64,000 bases of DNA from Branchiostoma floridae (lineage: Eukaryota > Chordata > Leptocardii > Amphioxiformes > Branchiostomatidae): positions 10,267,831 through 10,331,830 of the forward strand of contig NC_049979.1 in NCBI RefSeq assembly GCF_000003815.2, read 5' to 3'. The position numbers and the translations under genes are program-made. This document shows positions 47,301 to 58,189 of this stretch, piece by piece; positions within the stretch are counted from its first letter, which is position 1; every line of letters begins with the position of its first letter. Under the pieces are notes generated by a model, which saw nothing but the letters and a program-made list of their open reading frames with translations, searched no databases and was not told the origin of the DNA.

Positions 47301-50300
47301 TTACCTGGGAACGCCAAAACGGCTTCAGAACGTGATGATGGAAATTGTTGGGAGTATGAAGACTTACTTTGCGGATTGATCAATCTCCAGATACGGACGT
47401 CTTGCTGGTACCATACTGTGATGACATGCCTAACAGAGGCAAGTAGGCGCCAAATGGACCAATCTTGCCTCTGGTTTCCCGCCAAGGCCACAAATCACGC
47501 CAACGCACAGGCTGTCTGGCTGTAACGACAAGATAAGGAGCTCCCGCGCATTACTACTGAGCGCCGGGAGATGGGAAGATAGTATCCGTGTTAGCACTAC
47601 AACCTGCGGTGCGTCGACTTTTGCTTAGACACAAATTAGCTTGTCATCCCTGCTTCCTCACTCAAACATGTATTGTGGCCCTGTGGAGTTTTTAAAAGGC
47701 TTAAGAAGGAACTGGGTGGTCCAAAGTCAAGTAGGAGTCAGCGAACTACAAAACCATTTCCTAAACGTCAACGGAGCGTAAAATTTCCAGGAAGAAATGT
47801 TTAAAAGGTGAGCGCATAGATCGAAATGGCGCCAACTTGATCAGAACGCCTTGCTGCTATTGCTTCTGTAAACTGCTTTCTTCTATGCTGCCTTACTCTT
47901 TCGTTATTCCCGTCTTGGCACCGGCTCAAAGGGAATTAAGTTGTAAGAACCGCGTCCAGGAGTTTTAATGAGACACGAGCAAGGGTTTTGTCAAGTTTCC
48001 TTTGCCTTTGCAACAAAGTCGTTACAACTTGGCTACAAAGGCAGCTTCCTTATTGTGTTCTTTCATTCAGGTCTTGATGCATGTTGGCTATTCAGTGCTT
48101 GGTAGTTTGAAGCATACCTTTATTTCATTCCCTTATGATACACACAAAAGGAACCGTCTTGGTTTCATTTGTGTGAAATATTGTCCCTGTATCCGACAAA
48201 GAAAGCTGACCTCCTTGTTGTGACGCGTCGTACGTTACCTGTGAAATAGCTTCTCAGTCTATAGAACTTACAACAAGAAGGCTATTCAGACCAGAAGCTG
48301 GTTGCTCTTTCAACTAACCGTGAAAATATTTTTGCCGGTAGCCTGCAAGGAAGATATTACAACTTCGGGCAGTTTCTTTAAAGTTTCCATCTTTGGCAGG
48401 CCATATCCATATCCCCCATAACGAGATGTCATAAGCTTCTGACTATATCTCAATCATGTAGTCCTCCGCTACAGTACAGAAGACATCTCACATGTTAGGT
48501 ATGGGGAATGATATTGGGTGTAAGTGGGACGTTTCTGCACTGACGGAGTCTTGGACTTCCAGTTTGATCTACTATGCAAATAAGGGCGGGCGGGTGGGCC
48601 TTTTAAATCGCTCACATGTAGGCGGTTTACCACACCCCTTCCGATCCCCCAACCCCCTTTCCCCTTCTGGCTTCTTTGCTGCTATCCCTCCCTCTTCCGT
48701 CGCCCTTGTTCCGAACGTTCGTATCTGCCTCGTGTATGCGTGTTCTTCTCGTTTAAATACATACGAGGCATCCCTAATTATCACCTGTCAGGTTTCACCT
48801 GTTCTTAATTGGATTGCTTGCGTTCTCTTTACTTCCGCGGGGACTACATGATTAAAATATGACTATATCTCAATCATGTAGTCCTCCGCTACAGTACAGA
48901 AGACATCTCACATGTTAGGTATGGGGAATGATATTGGGTGTAAGTGGGACGTTTCTGCACCTCCTTCGTCTTTCCTCTTCCCTATGACCTCTCTTTCTGT
49001 GACACCCAAATCACCTCTCCTTACACCCCGAATATTATCCCCTCCTTCTCCATTTTCCCAAACCTCATATCATTCTCTAATCCCCAAACCTTATATTTTC
49101 CCAAACCTTATCCTTGCCTTACACTGTCTTATCCTCCCAAACCTTCCCGATTTTCCAAACCTTTCTCTACTCAAATGTCGCGGTGTTGCATAATCAGGAC
49201 AACACAACGTGTACCTGTAACAGTTTTGACAAACAACCTTGTTCAAATTTCATCTTTAAAATTAAGATTTTAACTGTCACTCTTCATCCTATCCACAGTG
49301 TCAGGGCCTGTGCCTACGCTTCTCTCAACAGAGTATTACATCCTATATATCAGATTCGCCGTATATGTGTTGTTTGTCACAAACTCCGCCTCTCCTGTGG
49401 CGCTGACACGCCTCCCCCTCCAAATCTATTTAACGGGTGGCAGGGAGAGGTGCCCGTGATTGTGAGTAGGGTCTACTACCCCATAATTTCCGACGTGATG
49501 TTTCATCCCGGTGACGTAACCATCACCTAGTATTAACGAGCATGAAACAAAATTTGGAGGAGAGGAGGCGTGTCAGCACCCCAGGTACTGAGGCTCAGAA
49601 TGACCTGGTCGCCAGAGTGCATGACTACCTCCCCTAAGTGCGAAAAGGAATCATCATGAACCCGCCTTTCTAATTTACATAGTCTGGGATTTCTAACCTG
49701 ATCAATTATTGCACCGCCGTATGTCAAAAAAAGTACTCAACACAAACCTCACCTATACAGTGAGACGCCAACATCTTCTCCTGTTGTAGGAACTTGCCAG
49801 CTTTGCATAAGCAATGTCAACTGTAGCGATACACTTGCTCCCTTTCATGTCAAAGTAACCATGGCAACACAATGGATTGAAACTTCCGAATTTGTTCTTA
49901 TGGTACCTCTTCGAGTAATGTTTAGCAACGTACTGTAACTATTTGTACCATTAATCCACCACAACCAAATGCCACTTTTTTTTTCAATAACATGTGAATT
50001 TACTACTTCCATTCCACCATTGTTTTCATTCATACCGTGCTCTAAGTCCAAACTTACAAATTACGTGAACAAAATCTTTCCATTCCATGGGCAAATTCCT
50101 TCCATTACACCATTGTGTTCCTCAATACCTGACTCCCAGTTCAGCTTACACATTACATGGCCGAATTCCTTCCATTCCAATCAACACTCAACACAAACCT
50201 CACCTATACAGTGAGACGCCAACATCTTCTCCAGTGAGACGCCAACATCTTCTCCATTCCATGGCCAAATTACTCTCGTTGCCCTATTGTTAACATATAC

Positions 50301-53103
50301 CTGGCTCGTCCAGGTTACAAGTTCCATGGCCAAATTCCTTCCATTCCTTGGTCAACTTCTTTCCATTACATGGCCAAATTCCAATCCATTCCGTGGCCGA
50401 ATTCCTTTAATTACATGGCCAAATTCCAATCCATTCCGTGGCCGACTTCCTTTAATTACATGGCCAAATTCCAATCCATTCCGTGGCCGACTTCCTTTAA
50501 TTACATGGCCAAATTCCAATCCATTCCGTGGCCGAATTCCTTCAATACATGGCCAAATTCCAATCCATTCCATGGCCGCATTCCTTTAATTACATGGCCA
50601 AATTCCAATCCATTCCGTGGCCGAACTCCTTCAATTACATGGCCAAATTCCAATCCATTCCGTGGCCGAATTCCTTCAATACATGGCCAAATTCCAATCC
50701 ATTCCATGGCCGCATTCCGTTAATTACATGGCCAAATTCCAATCCATTCCGTGGCCGAACTCCTTCAATTACATGGCCAAATTCCAATCCATTCCGTGGC
50801 CGAACTCCTTCAATTACATGGCCAAATTCCAATCCATTCCATGGCCGCATTCCTTCCATTGCCACATTTTCTACAACAATACTCCCCGTCCAGGTTAAAA
50901 ATTACGTGGCCAATTGCTTCCATTCCATTGCCAAATTCTTAACTCAAACTTATATAAACTATATGGCCAAATCCTTTCGGTCCCTGGGCCACCGTGTCCA
51001 CAATTGTTATCGGTATAAACTACGTGGCCAAATTCCTTCCGTTCCAAGATTGTTATGTTAATGACCGTCTACCAGTCCAAATTTGCAGTACACATGGTCA
51101 ATTCAGTGCAATACTCGTACCAAGGCCCTTATAGTAAAAAGCAAACATGGAGAGCAACTAAACAATCAGAAAATGTCCAATACTTGCAGCGCTCAATTCT
51201 CCGTTCACCTGCCGCACACTCTTCCCCCAAGGCCCTGACGCGGCTCGGCTGGTCGACCTGTCGCTATCCGTGGCGACAGCAAGTCTCCAGGCACTGGGCG
51301 GCTTTGCGAACCGAAGCGTGGTCTCCTACTTGTCCCTTAGCCGCGTCAGGCCGGGCGGGGTGGTGGTATACCCTTGGCATCGAGGTCGTTAAACCTTGCT
51401 GCTTTCCTCGCGCTTCCTTCGTCCGGTGACGAACGTTCGTATCTGCCTCGTGTATGCGTGTTCTTCTCGTTTAAATACATACGAGGCATCCCTAATTATC
51501 ACCTGTCAGGTTTCACCTGTTCTTAATTGGATTGCTTGCGTTCTCTTTACTTCCGCGGGGACTACATGATTAAAATATCTATAAGAAATGAAGGCACGCG
51601 AGCATGTCTTTAAAGCTTTAACAGTAAGCCCTGAACATAACGTGGGATCTGCGCTCATTCCACCCGGAACCCTGCAGCTCATCTCCACAGTAAAAGGCTT
51701 CATCTCATCAACCCCACGTTAAGGTCACAAAACACAGGATCTAGCCGAGATCCCGTGGATCAAAAATTATTTCGGGCAAGAATCAATGAGTCACGGTACA
51801 GGTGGAAACTGTGGTGAAAGTTAGAGGAATGCAATGATTTTGAGACTGTATCATCATCATCATATGAGACTGTATAAGTTGCTCTAACTTGCGATGTTTA
51901 TTCGGTCTGTGTGAATTTGCGCCTTGATACTGTTCACGGCTGCCGCCTGTGCGTTGGCTGCAGTTCTATGACCTCCGCTGGGCGTCAAATATGAGCTAAT
52001 TTTAAAAGAGAACTAGCCCAAAAATTAGTTTTCTCATATTTTCCAGATTGTACCCTGAACTCAAACACATTCAATTTGTGAACCTACCTTCTATGTGTAC
52101 GCTGCTATAAATGTCGAGGCGTTGAACCGCCTCACTTTGTGGTCCTTTAGCAATGTAAATCTAAATAAGCAAGATACTTTGTTTTGCTACATTAATATTT
52201 AACGACACGCATTTACACAGACACCGGGGGGGGGGGGGACTTGTCAGGCACGAGAGTTGGATAAGTCTAGTCCGCGCACAGTGTCTATATGCTGGTCTCA
52301 CAGTGTGGGGTGCTTACCAGTGCGCACGTGCCGAGCTTGCCAACACCACTAACTTTGACCCGATACTACAGGGATTATAAAGAGAGAGTACTGCTGTACT
52401 TTGTAATTAAGTACAAATTTGACAGATATGCCAGAGCACACATATGACACGAATACCAATTACCACTGCAGTAACAAGTGGAAAATAATAACGTAAGCCA
52501 ATCAGTTCATTAACGTCAGTCACAGTTCTCTTCGTTTGGCATCAAATTCTTATCAAATGAAGTTCCGGGTAGCTATAAGCTTTCAAAATCTATCATTCTA
52601 CCATGAGAGGTACCATTTGCAAAAAAACATTATCATCTTTGTCTTTACCAAGAATCTTATCAATTTATTTCATCTTGAAGACACCCGGGAAGCCCCTTCA
52701 GAATGTTTGCTGATTTCCAAGGGGGTTCAGGTAACAAAACATGATATAATGTAATGTAGTATTTCAGACCTCAGTTCTAATGATATAGTAGTTTGGATTT
52801 ATTGGAGTGTAATATAGACACTCTGCCATGCAGGCTATTGCTAATATCATTGAAGTGTAGACTGCACATTTTAACGCGTTACATTTGCCGCCTGCACAGC
52901 TGATGTACGAGCTGAGGAGCCCTGACGCCACCTTAGAGGAGCTAGAGCTGGCCGAGACGGACTTACGGGAGGTGGCAGACAAGATCTTCAAGGAGCTGGA
53001 TGAAGACGGAGACGGGAATCTACAATGTAGGGAGTTTGTAGACGGCCTGACGCGGATGCCCTATCTCTTTAGGATGGCTGACGGGCGGCCCATTATGCAG
53101 TGA
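41308..53103 (+). CDS. Neuronal calcium sensor (recoverin/visinin-like) EF-hand protein; frameshift in EF3
   Basis: Exon 1 (41308-41729) and exon 2 (52900-53103) join in phase 0; about 208 aa once the lost base is allowed for, close to the family's usual 190-220. EF1 is the family's degenerate form (KDCPDG). EF2 (DRDGSGTVDFRE) and EF4 (DEDGDGNLQCRE) have all calcium-liganding positions. In EF3 the frame breaks after DLDGNGE: the next bases encode ISMQELLHVLK only after a one-base shift at 41695-41697, then end at a donor AAAG|GTATGG. Read literally, exon 1 stops at 41725-41727. A homopolymer consensus error (GAA for GAAA) is more likely than decay because everything else is intact. Gly2 suggests myristoylation, though Glu3 disfavours it. 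Expected role: calcium-dependent signalling at membranes. Confidence 0.8.
41730..48440 (+). other. First part of the 11.2-kb intron of the EF-hand gene
   Basis: No exon recognised on either strand. Minor features are a (CACT)n tract at about 44581-44599 and four decayed units of about 21 bp at 46160-46235 (CATTCCRYGGGCTTA-like). Confidence 0.5.
48441..48860 (+). mobile_element. Helentron-like non-autonomous unit 1 (420 bp)
   Basis: It begins with a 100-bp segment A (48441-48540) and ends with a 149-bp segment B (48712-48860), both identical to the ends of unit 2. ATCATGTAGTCC near the left end and GGACTACATGAT near the right end are inverted subterminal repeats. B also holds a hairpin from GCCTCGTGTATG to CATACGAGGC. 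The 171-bp interior differs from unit 2. Confidence 0.6.
48861..51578 (+). mobile_element. Helentron-like non-autonomous unit 2 (2.7 kb) with satellite core
   Basis: It starts directly after unit 1 with the same 100-bp segment A (48861-48960) and ends with the same 149-bp segment B (51430-51578). The interior is different: a pyrimidine-rich stretch, an inverted repeat (49403-49425 with 49552-49576), a 46-bp direct duplication (49736-49781 and 50187-50232) and a 45-bp satellite. Inverted subterminal repeats, a 3'-side hairpin, a tandem-repeat core and head-to-tail copies are the described features of Helentron-associated elements (DINE/HINE). No helicase or Rep is present. Confidence 0.6.
50330..50870 (+). 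repeat. 45-bp satellite core
   Basis: About 11-12 units of TACATGGCCAAATTCCAATC then CATTCCGTGGCCGAATTCCT and TTAAT. Each unit is itself two related half-units of 22-23 bp built on (C/T)(A/G)TGGCC(A/G)AATTCC. Decayed copies extend from about 50085 to 51050. Open frames in both directions here (MAKFQSIPWPNSF-type repeats) are by-products of the 45-bp period. Confidence 0.9.
51579..52899 (+). other. Last part of the intron of the EF-hand gene
   Basis: Ends at the acceptor CTGCACAG before 52900. A poly(G) run lies near 52226-52237. No other exon recognised. Confidence 0.45.
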
Positions 53104-53202
53104 CGTAACACACAGCAGCACGACCCCTGGGCATATTACTATTAAAGTCTGTTATTTACCAAGCTCAGTGGGTAGGAGCTGCCAGGGAACAGGTATTCTC
53201 AA

Positions 53203-53208
53203 AATAAA
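53203..53208 (+). terminator. Poly(A) signal of the EF-hand gene
   Basis: AATAAA lies 100 bases after the stop codon at 53101-53103. Confidence 0.7.
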
Positions 53209-53560
53209 ACATATTCATGTCATTTACGTGGAGTGTGCGACATAAACTCGTCCAGAGTACACCAAATTACGCGCTTGCCATCACTGTAGATGATCTCTCG
53301 TTTAAAATATGTAAAAATGGAACAACCATCGTAGAAAACGACAATCTCCAGACTTTTCGATTTGTACATGGGTGAAAAAAAACTAATGTAAAACTAAAGG
53401 AAATTTGGGATATAAGCCAAGTACATGTCCATACCTATTTATCACACTGTATCCAAGACATAACCGCTTGTGACAAGTACTGTACCAATCGCACGAACCC
53501 TTTCAGTGACTCATACTTCAGTGCACATTCATTTCGTCACACAGTGAAACAAATAGGGCA

Positions 53561-53875
53561 GTGTTATGCTTTGGTCACATTCGGAAAAACGGGCCCTGCC
53601 AGGCAATTCATTGGCTATTCTTTGTGACTTTCGGGACTCCATGGCACACCCTGCGGCTACCGGTGTATTTTGGGGCAAGGTTGGGTCCCGGGCTGATTTT
53701 AACTCGGAGTTAAGTCGGGATCCGATAACAAATGGACGCCGTAAGCTAATCATGAGCACACCGAGAGGCACCCTCGCGGTACCCAGCAGTCCACAGGGAC
53801 AAATGTGTGGCGTTAGGGCCCGACCAGGGCTGCACCCCTACGGGTACCCGCGCAAATGTGACCAAAGGCGTTAAG
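53561..53875. mobile_element. MITE, 299 bp, with possible 8-bp target duplication
   Basis: CTTTGGTCACATT at 53569-53581 is exactly inverted at 53855-53867. The outer eight bases, GTGTTATG and GCGTTAAG, agree at six positions, suggesting an aged 8-bp target duplication (hAT- or P-like). The GC-rich interior opens a 100-codon frame without other support. Confidence 0.65.
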
Positions 53876-55052
53876 CAGCTCCATCACTCCCGGTGTGAAG
53901 ATGTTATCCTGTGGTCGTCTTTGTCGCTGTTAGTCAGTCACGAAACACCCATAAGCAGGTGTTCCCTCAGTCCTTACCTCGGTCCTGTGGTTTGCCATAG
54001 ACTCGGTTTTGTACCTGATTGTTTATTTAAGGTAACATTACATGTTAGTGAAGAATATATTGCCGAGGGAATCTGTATCTGTATCTGTATAGCCGGTATA
54101 ACCACCAGACCGTGTGAGTAAATGGGCAACTGACTTCTTGTCGTTAGGATAAGGAAGAAACTAGAACAATAAAATGAGACGCAACACAACATCGTTCTGA
54201 GAAATGGAATGTTTAATTATGCAATAAGGGTCACTGGTTATCTGGAACAACTGTTGTCATCATCGGCACAGCAGAACAGATAATCGCTAGTATAATATAC
54301 ATGACGTAGTAGGGCATTATCAATTGTTACTCAGTGTAATGCGATTAAAAGGTTTTTGCCCACGTCAGATACAGAATTGGCTTACACTTTGTATTGCTTG
54401 ATCAAAATGCCGGAAGGAATTTTTCCACACATCTTGTCAATGCAATGAATATTCACAAAATACAGAGTGACGGCCATTTCATCTAGCTTGTTCAAAACAA
54501 ACAGATCAACCAAACACAAGTACCCCACCACGTAAGCGATCAAATAACTGTATCCAACCAAACATCAAACCAACTAAATATCCACCTAGATATGAAAACA
54601 ATCGATCCACCGACCGACCAAATATCCAACCAACCAAATACCAACTAAATATTCAAATAGTCAGACAACCAACCTACTAACCGGTTAACCAACCAACCAA
54701 CCAACCAACCAAACAACCAACCGACCAACCAACCAACCAACCAACCAACCAACCAACCAACCAACCAACCAACCGACCAACCAACCAGCCAGCCAACCAA
54801 CCAACCAACCAACCCACCAACCAACAAAAAAACAGCTTATAACCTAATCGACCAACAAGTAGGTATAACTAGAGGCAATCCCTTATATAGGGACCGGTGA
54901 CCTCAGCCGTAGTCATCAGAACCAACTATGGGACAAATTTCCGTGGGTGTGAACAGCGTCCAAATGTCCCCAAGCAAGGCCAACATGAAACTAACCAAAA
55001 AGCCATAAACTACGTCGTAAGATATGACGAACCTGAAAGGCATTGAAACTAT
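53876..55052. other. Intergenic region with (AACC)n microsatellite
   Basis: CTGTATCTGTATCTGTAT then AGCCGGTATAACC (about 54072-54101) is the inverted counterpart of the repeat end at 30.9 kb. A degenerate then near-perfect CAAC/AACC tetranucleotide tract spans about 54580-54825 and opens a Gly/Trp/Leu-repeat frame on the minus strand that is not a gene. Confidence 0.7.
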
Positions 55053-58000
55053 TCACTGTGCAATTTGACGGAAGCTAACCAGGGAGATGGACGATCCCAT
55101 GGAGCTGGCATTTTCGTCCTGATTGCAACCATCCAGGTTCTTCTTTTTCGACTGTTTTGTCCCCATGTTGAAGAGATACACGGCGGCCACGAGGCTACCG
55201 AGCAGGGAAGAAGCGAGGGTCGTCACGTAACTCACCGTCTGGAAGGAGAAGGCAGAGATGATCAGGTTGGATGTGAAGACGACAGTCAGCAGAGCAGATA
55301 TCCAAAACGCTTCCATTAGTTCTTTCTTGGACAACTTCGGGCGCCGAGTCGTCAGACGGGAGCGGCAGATGGCTGACGTGAAGAACACGTCGGCTGCGGT
55401 GCTGAGGAGCAGGACGCCGCCATAGGAGGTAATAGTCGCGTACGGTGCCGTAGAACAAGAGATAACGCCATCAAACGGACCGTGGGAGGGTCCGAAACAT
55501 GGTGGCTGTGGGTCATACAGGATGATTGCGGTGAGGGTAACAACGCCGGACACTGCCCAGATGAGCACCAGAGGGGCACACGCCGTGGTAGCGGACAAAC
55601 CTGTGGGTCTACATCGCGTGGAGGCTGCACCAAATTTGATGGTAGCCGTAAGTTTTGAAACAAGGCAGAACAGCATTGTGCATGCAACAATCATCTTCCA
55701 GGGTCCCCCGGAGGAGTCCACAACCTGCCCCGCTGTCTGACCGCCGTGGAACAGGAAGAGAGCCAATACCAGGTGCAGCCGTAACACAGAACCTGGCGAC
55801 CGGCGGCTTTTACCGATCAGGGTGTGGATTAAGCCAAACACTAGAAGTAGGAGCATGGAAGAACTATTCGCTACGATTAAGACTGTACCCCGTCCAAGAC
55901 AAAGGAAGCATAATGGTGGGCAAGGATTGGACATTTGGCCATGTAGTGTATGTCGGTGATTCCTCAGTGGGGCGTCTGCCGAAGTCGATTGGGTTGGTGG
56001 ACGGTAACAAAGAGATACCACTCGTCTGAGTGGTATCTTCGCTGTTGTCAGATTGCATATTCCCTTTTATTGGGGGTCTAGATTTTGTATTAATTTTTCC
56101 TAATCTGGCGCCTGTAATGTTGAAGATCGTATGTCTGAAACTTTCATCATGTACGAGACTTCGACAGGACAATCGAAATGGATCGTACACCTTGCCGAAA
56201 GGACATGACCTAGTCCCAGTACGGTCGTTCAACTGTGTCTTAGTTCTGCTCATTTCGGAGAAGTCGAATAGGATTCGAATGCTTTGTGCGCGGGCGTACC
56301 CAAGATCCAACTCGGAGGCCTCATCGCTAAAGCAAGTGACATTAGGCCACAGGCTGGCGGAGGCACAGCGAGCGCAATCGATGTTACGATATTTCTTGAC
56401 ACCAGTTGGGCCATGTAGGTACACATTGGCTGTGTAAGAAAAACACCTGTCCCTATCACAGCTGCTGTTTGGGCTTTTATCTATGCTTCTTGGTACACAA
56501 GATCGCTCCATGACTCGTGGAACCAATTCCCAATCACAGAATGGATTGTTTACAGGGCGACTAACCATTCTCCGTATTGTTCCCCCCATGGAGCACATGA
56601 CATACCCTACCCACGACAGTTTCTTGGTGGCGTTATTACAGTATGCACAGTACAGGTTCCGGTAGGATGTACCTGTTGTGGGGTCGAACACCGGCAGGTG
56701 ACGCAACGCATCTTCATCTGGATCGGACGGGCCCTCGCACATATTCCGTACAGTGGCGTCCTGGACGGCCGGTGGGCAGGTTGCCACCATCCAGTAGTAG
56801 CCGTGGAACCCGGGAGTGCCGATACATTTCAGGGGCTTCCTGTCGTCGGGATGTTCCTCCTCTCTTGTGCCGTTCCGCGTGCAGAAAAGGTGGTGATCAG
56901 CACAACAGTTCCCGGCCCTCACGCACCCAGCCACGCAGGAGCAGGGCCAGTCTGACGTGTCGTCCTCACATCGCCAGCGGCAGGAGTCCGCCATTATGAC
57001 CTTGACAGGCCCACGGTCGCCGCCTGTGACGTTGCTCGTCGTTCCACACTCGGTGTGATGATCTCGGCAGCAGTCGTCGAACTCGTGGCAGTCGGGGTCG
57101 CACTGGCAGTTGAAGGTGCTGTTCCACTCACCGCACCTACCCGCACAGCTCTCCAGCTCCCCGCAACCGGCAAACTCGCCTGTGGAGCAAACTTTGTCTA
57201 GTACTGGACTGCCATGGCAAACTCTAATTCTGTCTCTCTATTTCTTAACATGCATACTAGTATATACTTTTTATCTTGTCAAAATACATGCTTTACACAT
57301 GGTCTGCTTCTGATGCTTCATAACATCGTAAAAAAATGGCATGTAAATATTCCAACTCTTGTTTTTTTTTACATTTGATATCGACATTTTTTCCTAAACT
57401 TTTTTTTCTAAGCTCGGGGAACTTTAAATAGATAAATGCACGATTGTATCATATTGTCTAATCTGTTGTTTTCACTGTCTCAGCAATGGGATTCAAATAT
57501 ACTTGGGCCATTCTAAAGGCCTACATGACAGCCCTACATGACAAGGCATACAGGTATTGCACGTTTACAATAACTGAAGACGTCCCTGGCTTACGACCTA
57601 GATTCGGGTCTGAGTGACTAGGTCGAGATCTGCCTGTAGACATATTTTGTATGCCATGCTGGTAACACAAGCGGGGGTACCAAAATGAGCTCCATACTAC
57701 ATGCAAGTCTATGAATACCGTAAAGAATTGTTTAAAGACCGACCAGTACCTACCATGTTCTTCGTCGCCCTTTTCCCGTTGATCTGTCTTGTCAGCGTGC
57801 GTGGCCGGGTGTACTGTCTGTACAGGTTCCGTTGCAACAGCGACGCTTTCGGTTACAACCGGCTCCGTGGTAGCTCCCACTGCGATGGCTGCAGCCGATG
57901 TCCCGTGCGTGTGTGGGGTGCTCTCGGGATACCAACGTCTTGGCGGTACTCGTCCAACGAGGAACGGCGGCAGTCTCGAAGGGAGACCTCTCCGTCTCTG

Positions 58001-58189
58001 CCTACTTCTACCGGCATCGGGATCAGCCGGCTTTGGACGGTTCGCCTGGAGGGAACATCCTACCGCGCCGTCTGGTTCGGACACGGGAGGGCGGACCCCT
58101 CTACTGAGAGAACTGACTTCTTCCGCGTAAAGCATGGCGATGGCGGAAAATACAAGCAGCCACAAAAGCGAAGCTCGTGTCCCTGACAT
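55053..58189 (-). CDS. 7TM receptor with tandem somatomedin-B domains (adhesion/secretin-like)
   Basis: Minus-strand exons: 58189-57754, 57179-56019 and 55882-55053, giving about 808 aa. Exon 1 has a signal peptide (MSGTRASLLWLLVFSAIAM) and a Thr/Val-rich linker; its donor ATG|GTAGGT is phase 1, matching the acceptor CCACAG|GC. Somatomedin-B domains lie at about residues 156-190 and 210-245, each with eight Cys in the family pattern (C..RC...CxC...C...CC....C). Two Y-R-N-x-x-C-A-x-C motifs follow. Seven hydrophobic helices then run from TVLIVANSSSMLLLLVFG to LLGSLVAAVYLFN with a short Ser-rich tail. Ectodomain and 7TM are in different frames; a 136-nt intron (56018-55883, GTATCT...TACAG, phase 1 both sides) restores the frame. 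Plasma-membrane receptor; ligand unknown. Confidence 0.8.
57180..57753 (-). other. First intron of the somatomedin-B receptor gene
   Basis: Bounded on the minus strand by G|GTAGGT at 57754/57753 and CCACAG|GC at 57180/57179, phase 1 on both sides. AT-rich with T-runs; no other content recognised. Confidence 0.7.

Noticed and set aside
50287-51061. Repeated MAKFQSIPWPNSF-type proteins and their minus-strand counterparts
   Set aside because: The 45-bp satellite is open in several frames; no start, splice or conservation support.
41308-53103. Calling the calcium sensor a pseudogene
   Set aside because: Only one base is out of place, the calcium-binding residues and splice phases are intact, and a homopolymer error explains it.
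53566-53874. 102-codon + strand open frame
   Set aside because: It lies inside a MITE bounded by inverted repeats.
54645-54827. GWLVGWLVG-repeat protein on the minus strand
   Set aside because: Translation of an (AACC)n microsatellite.
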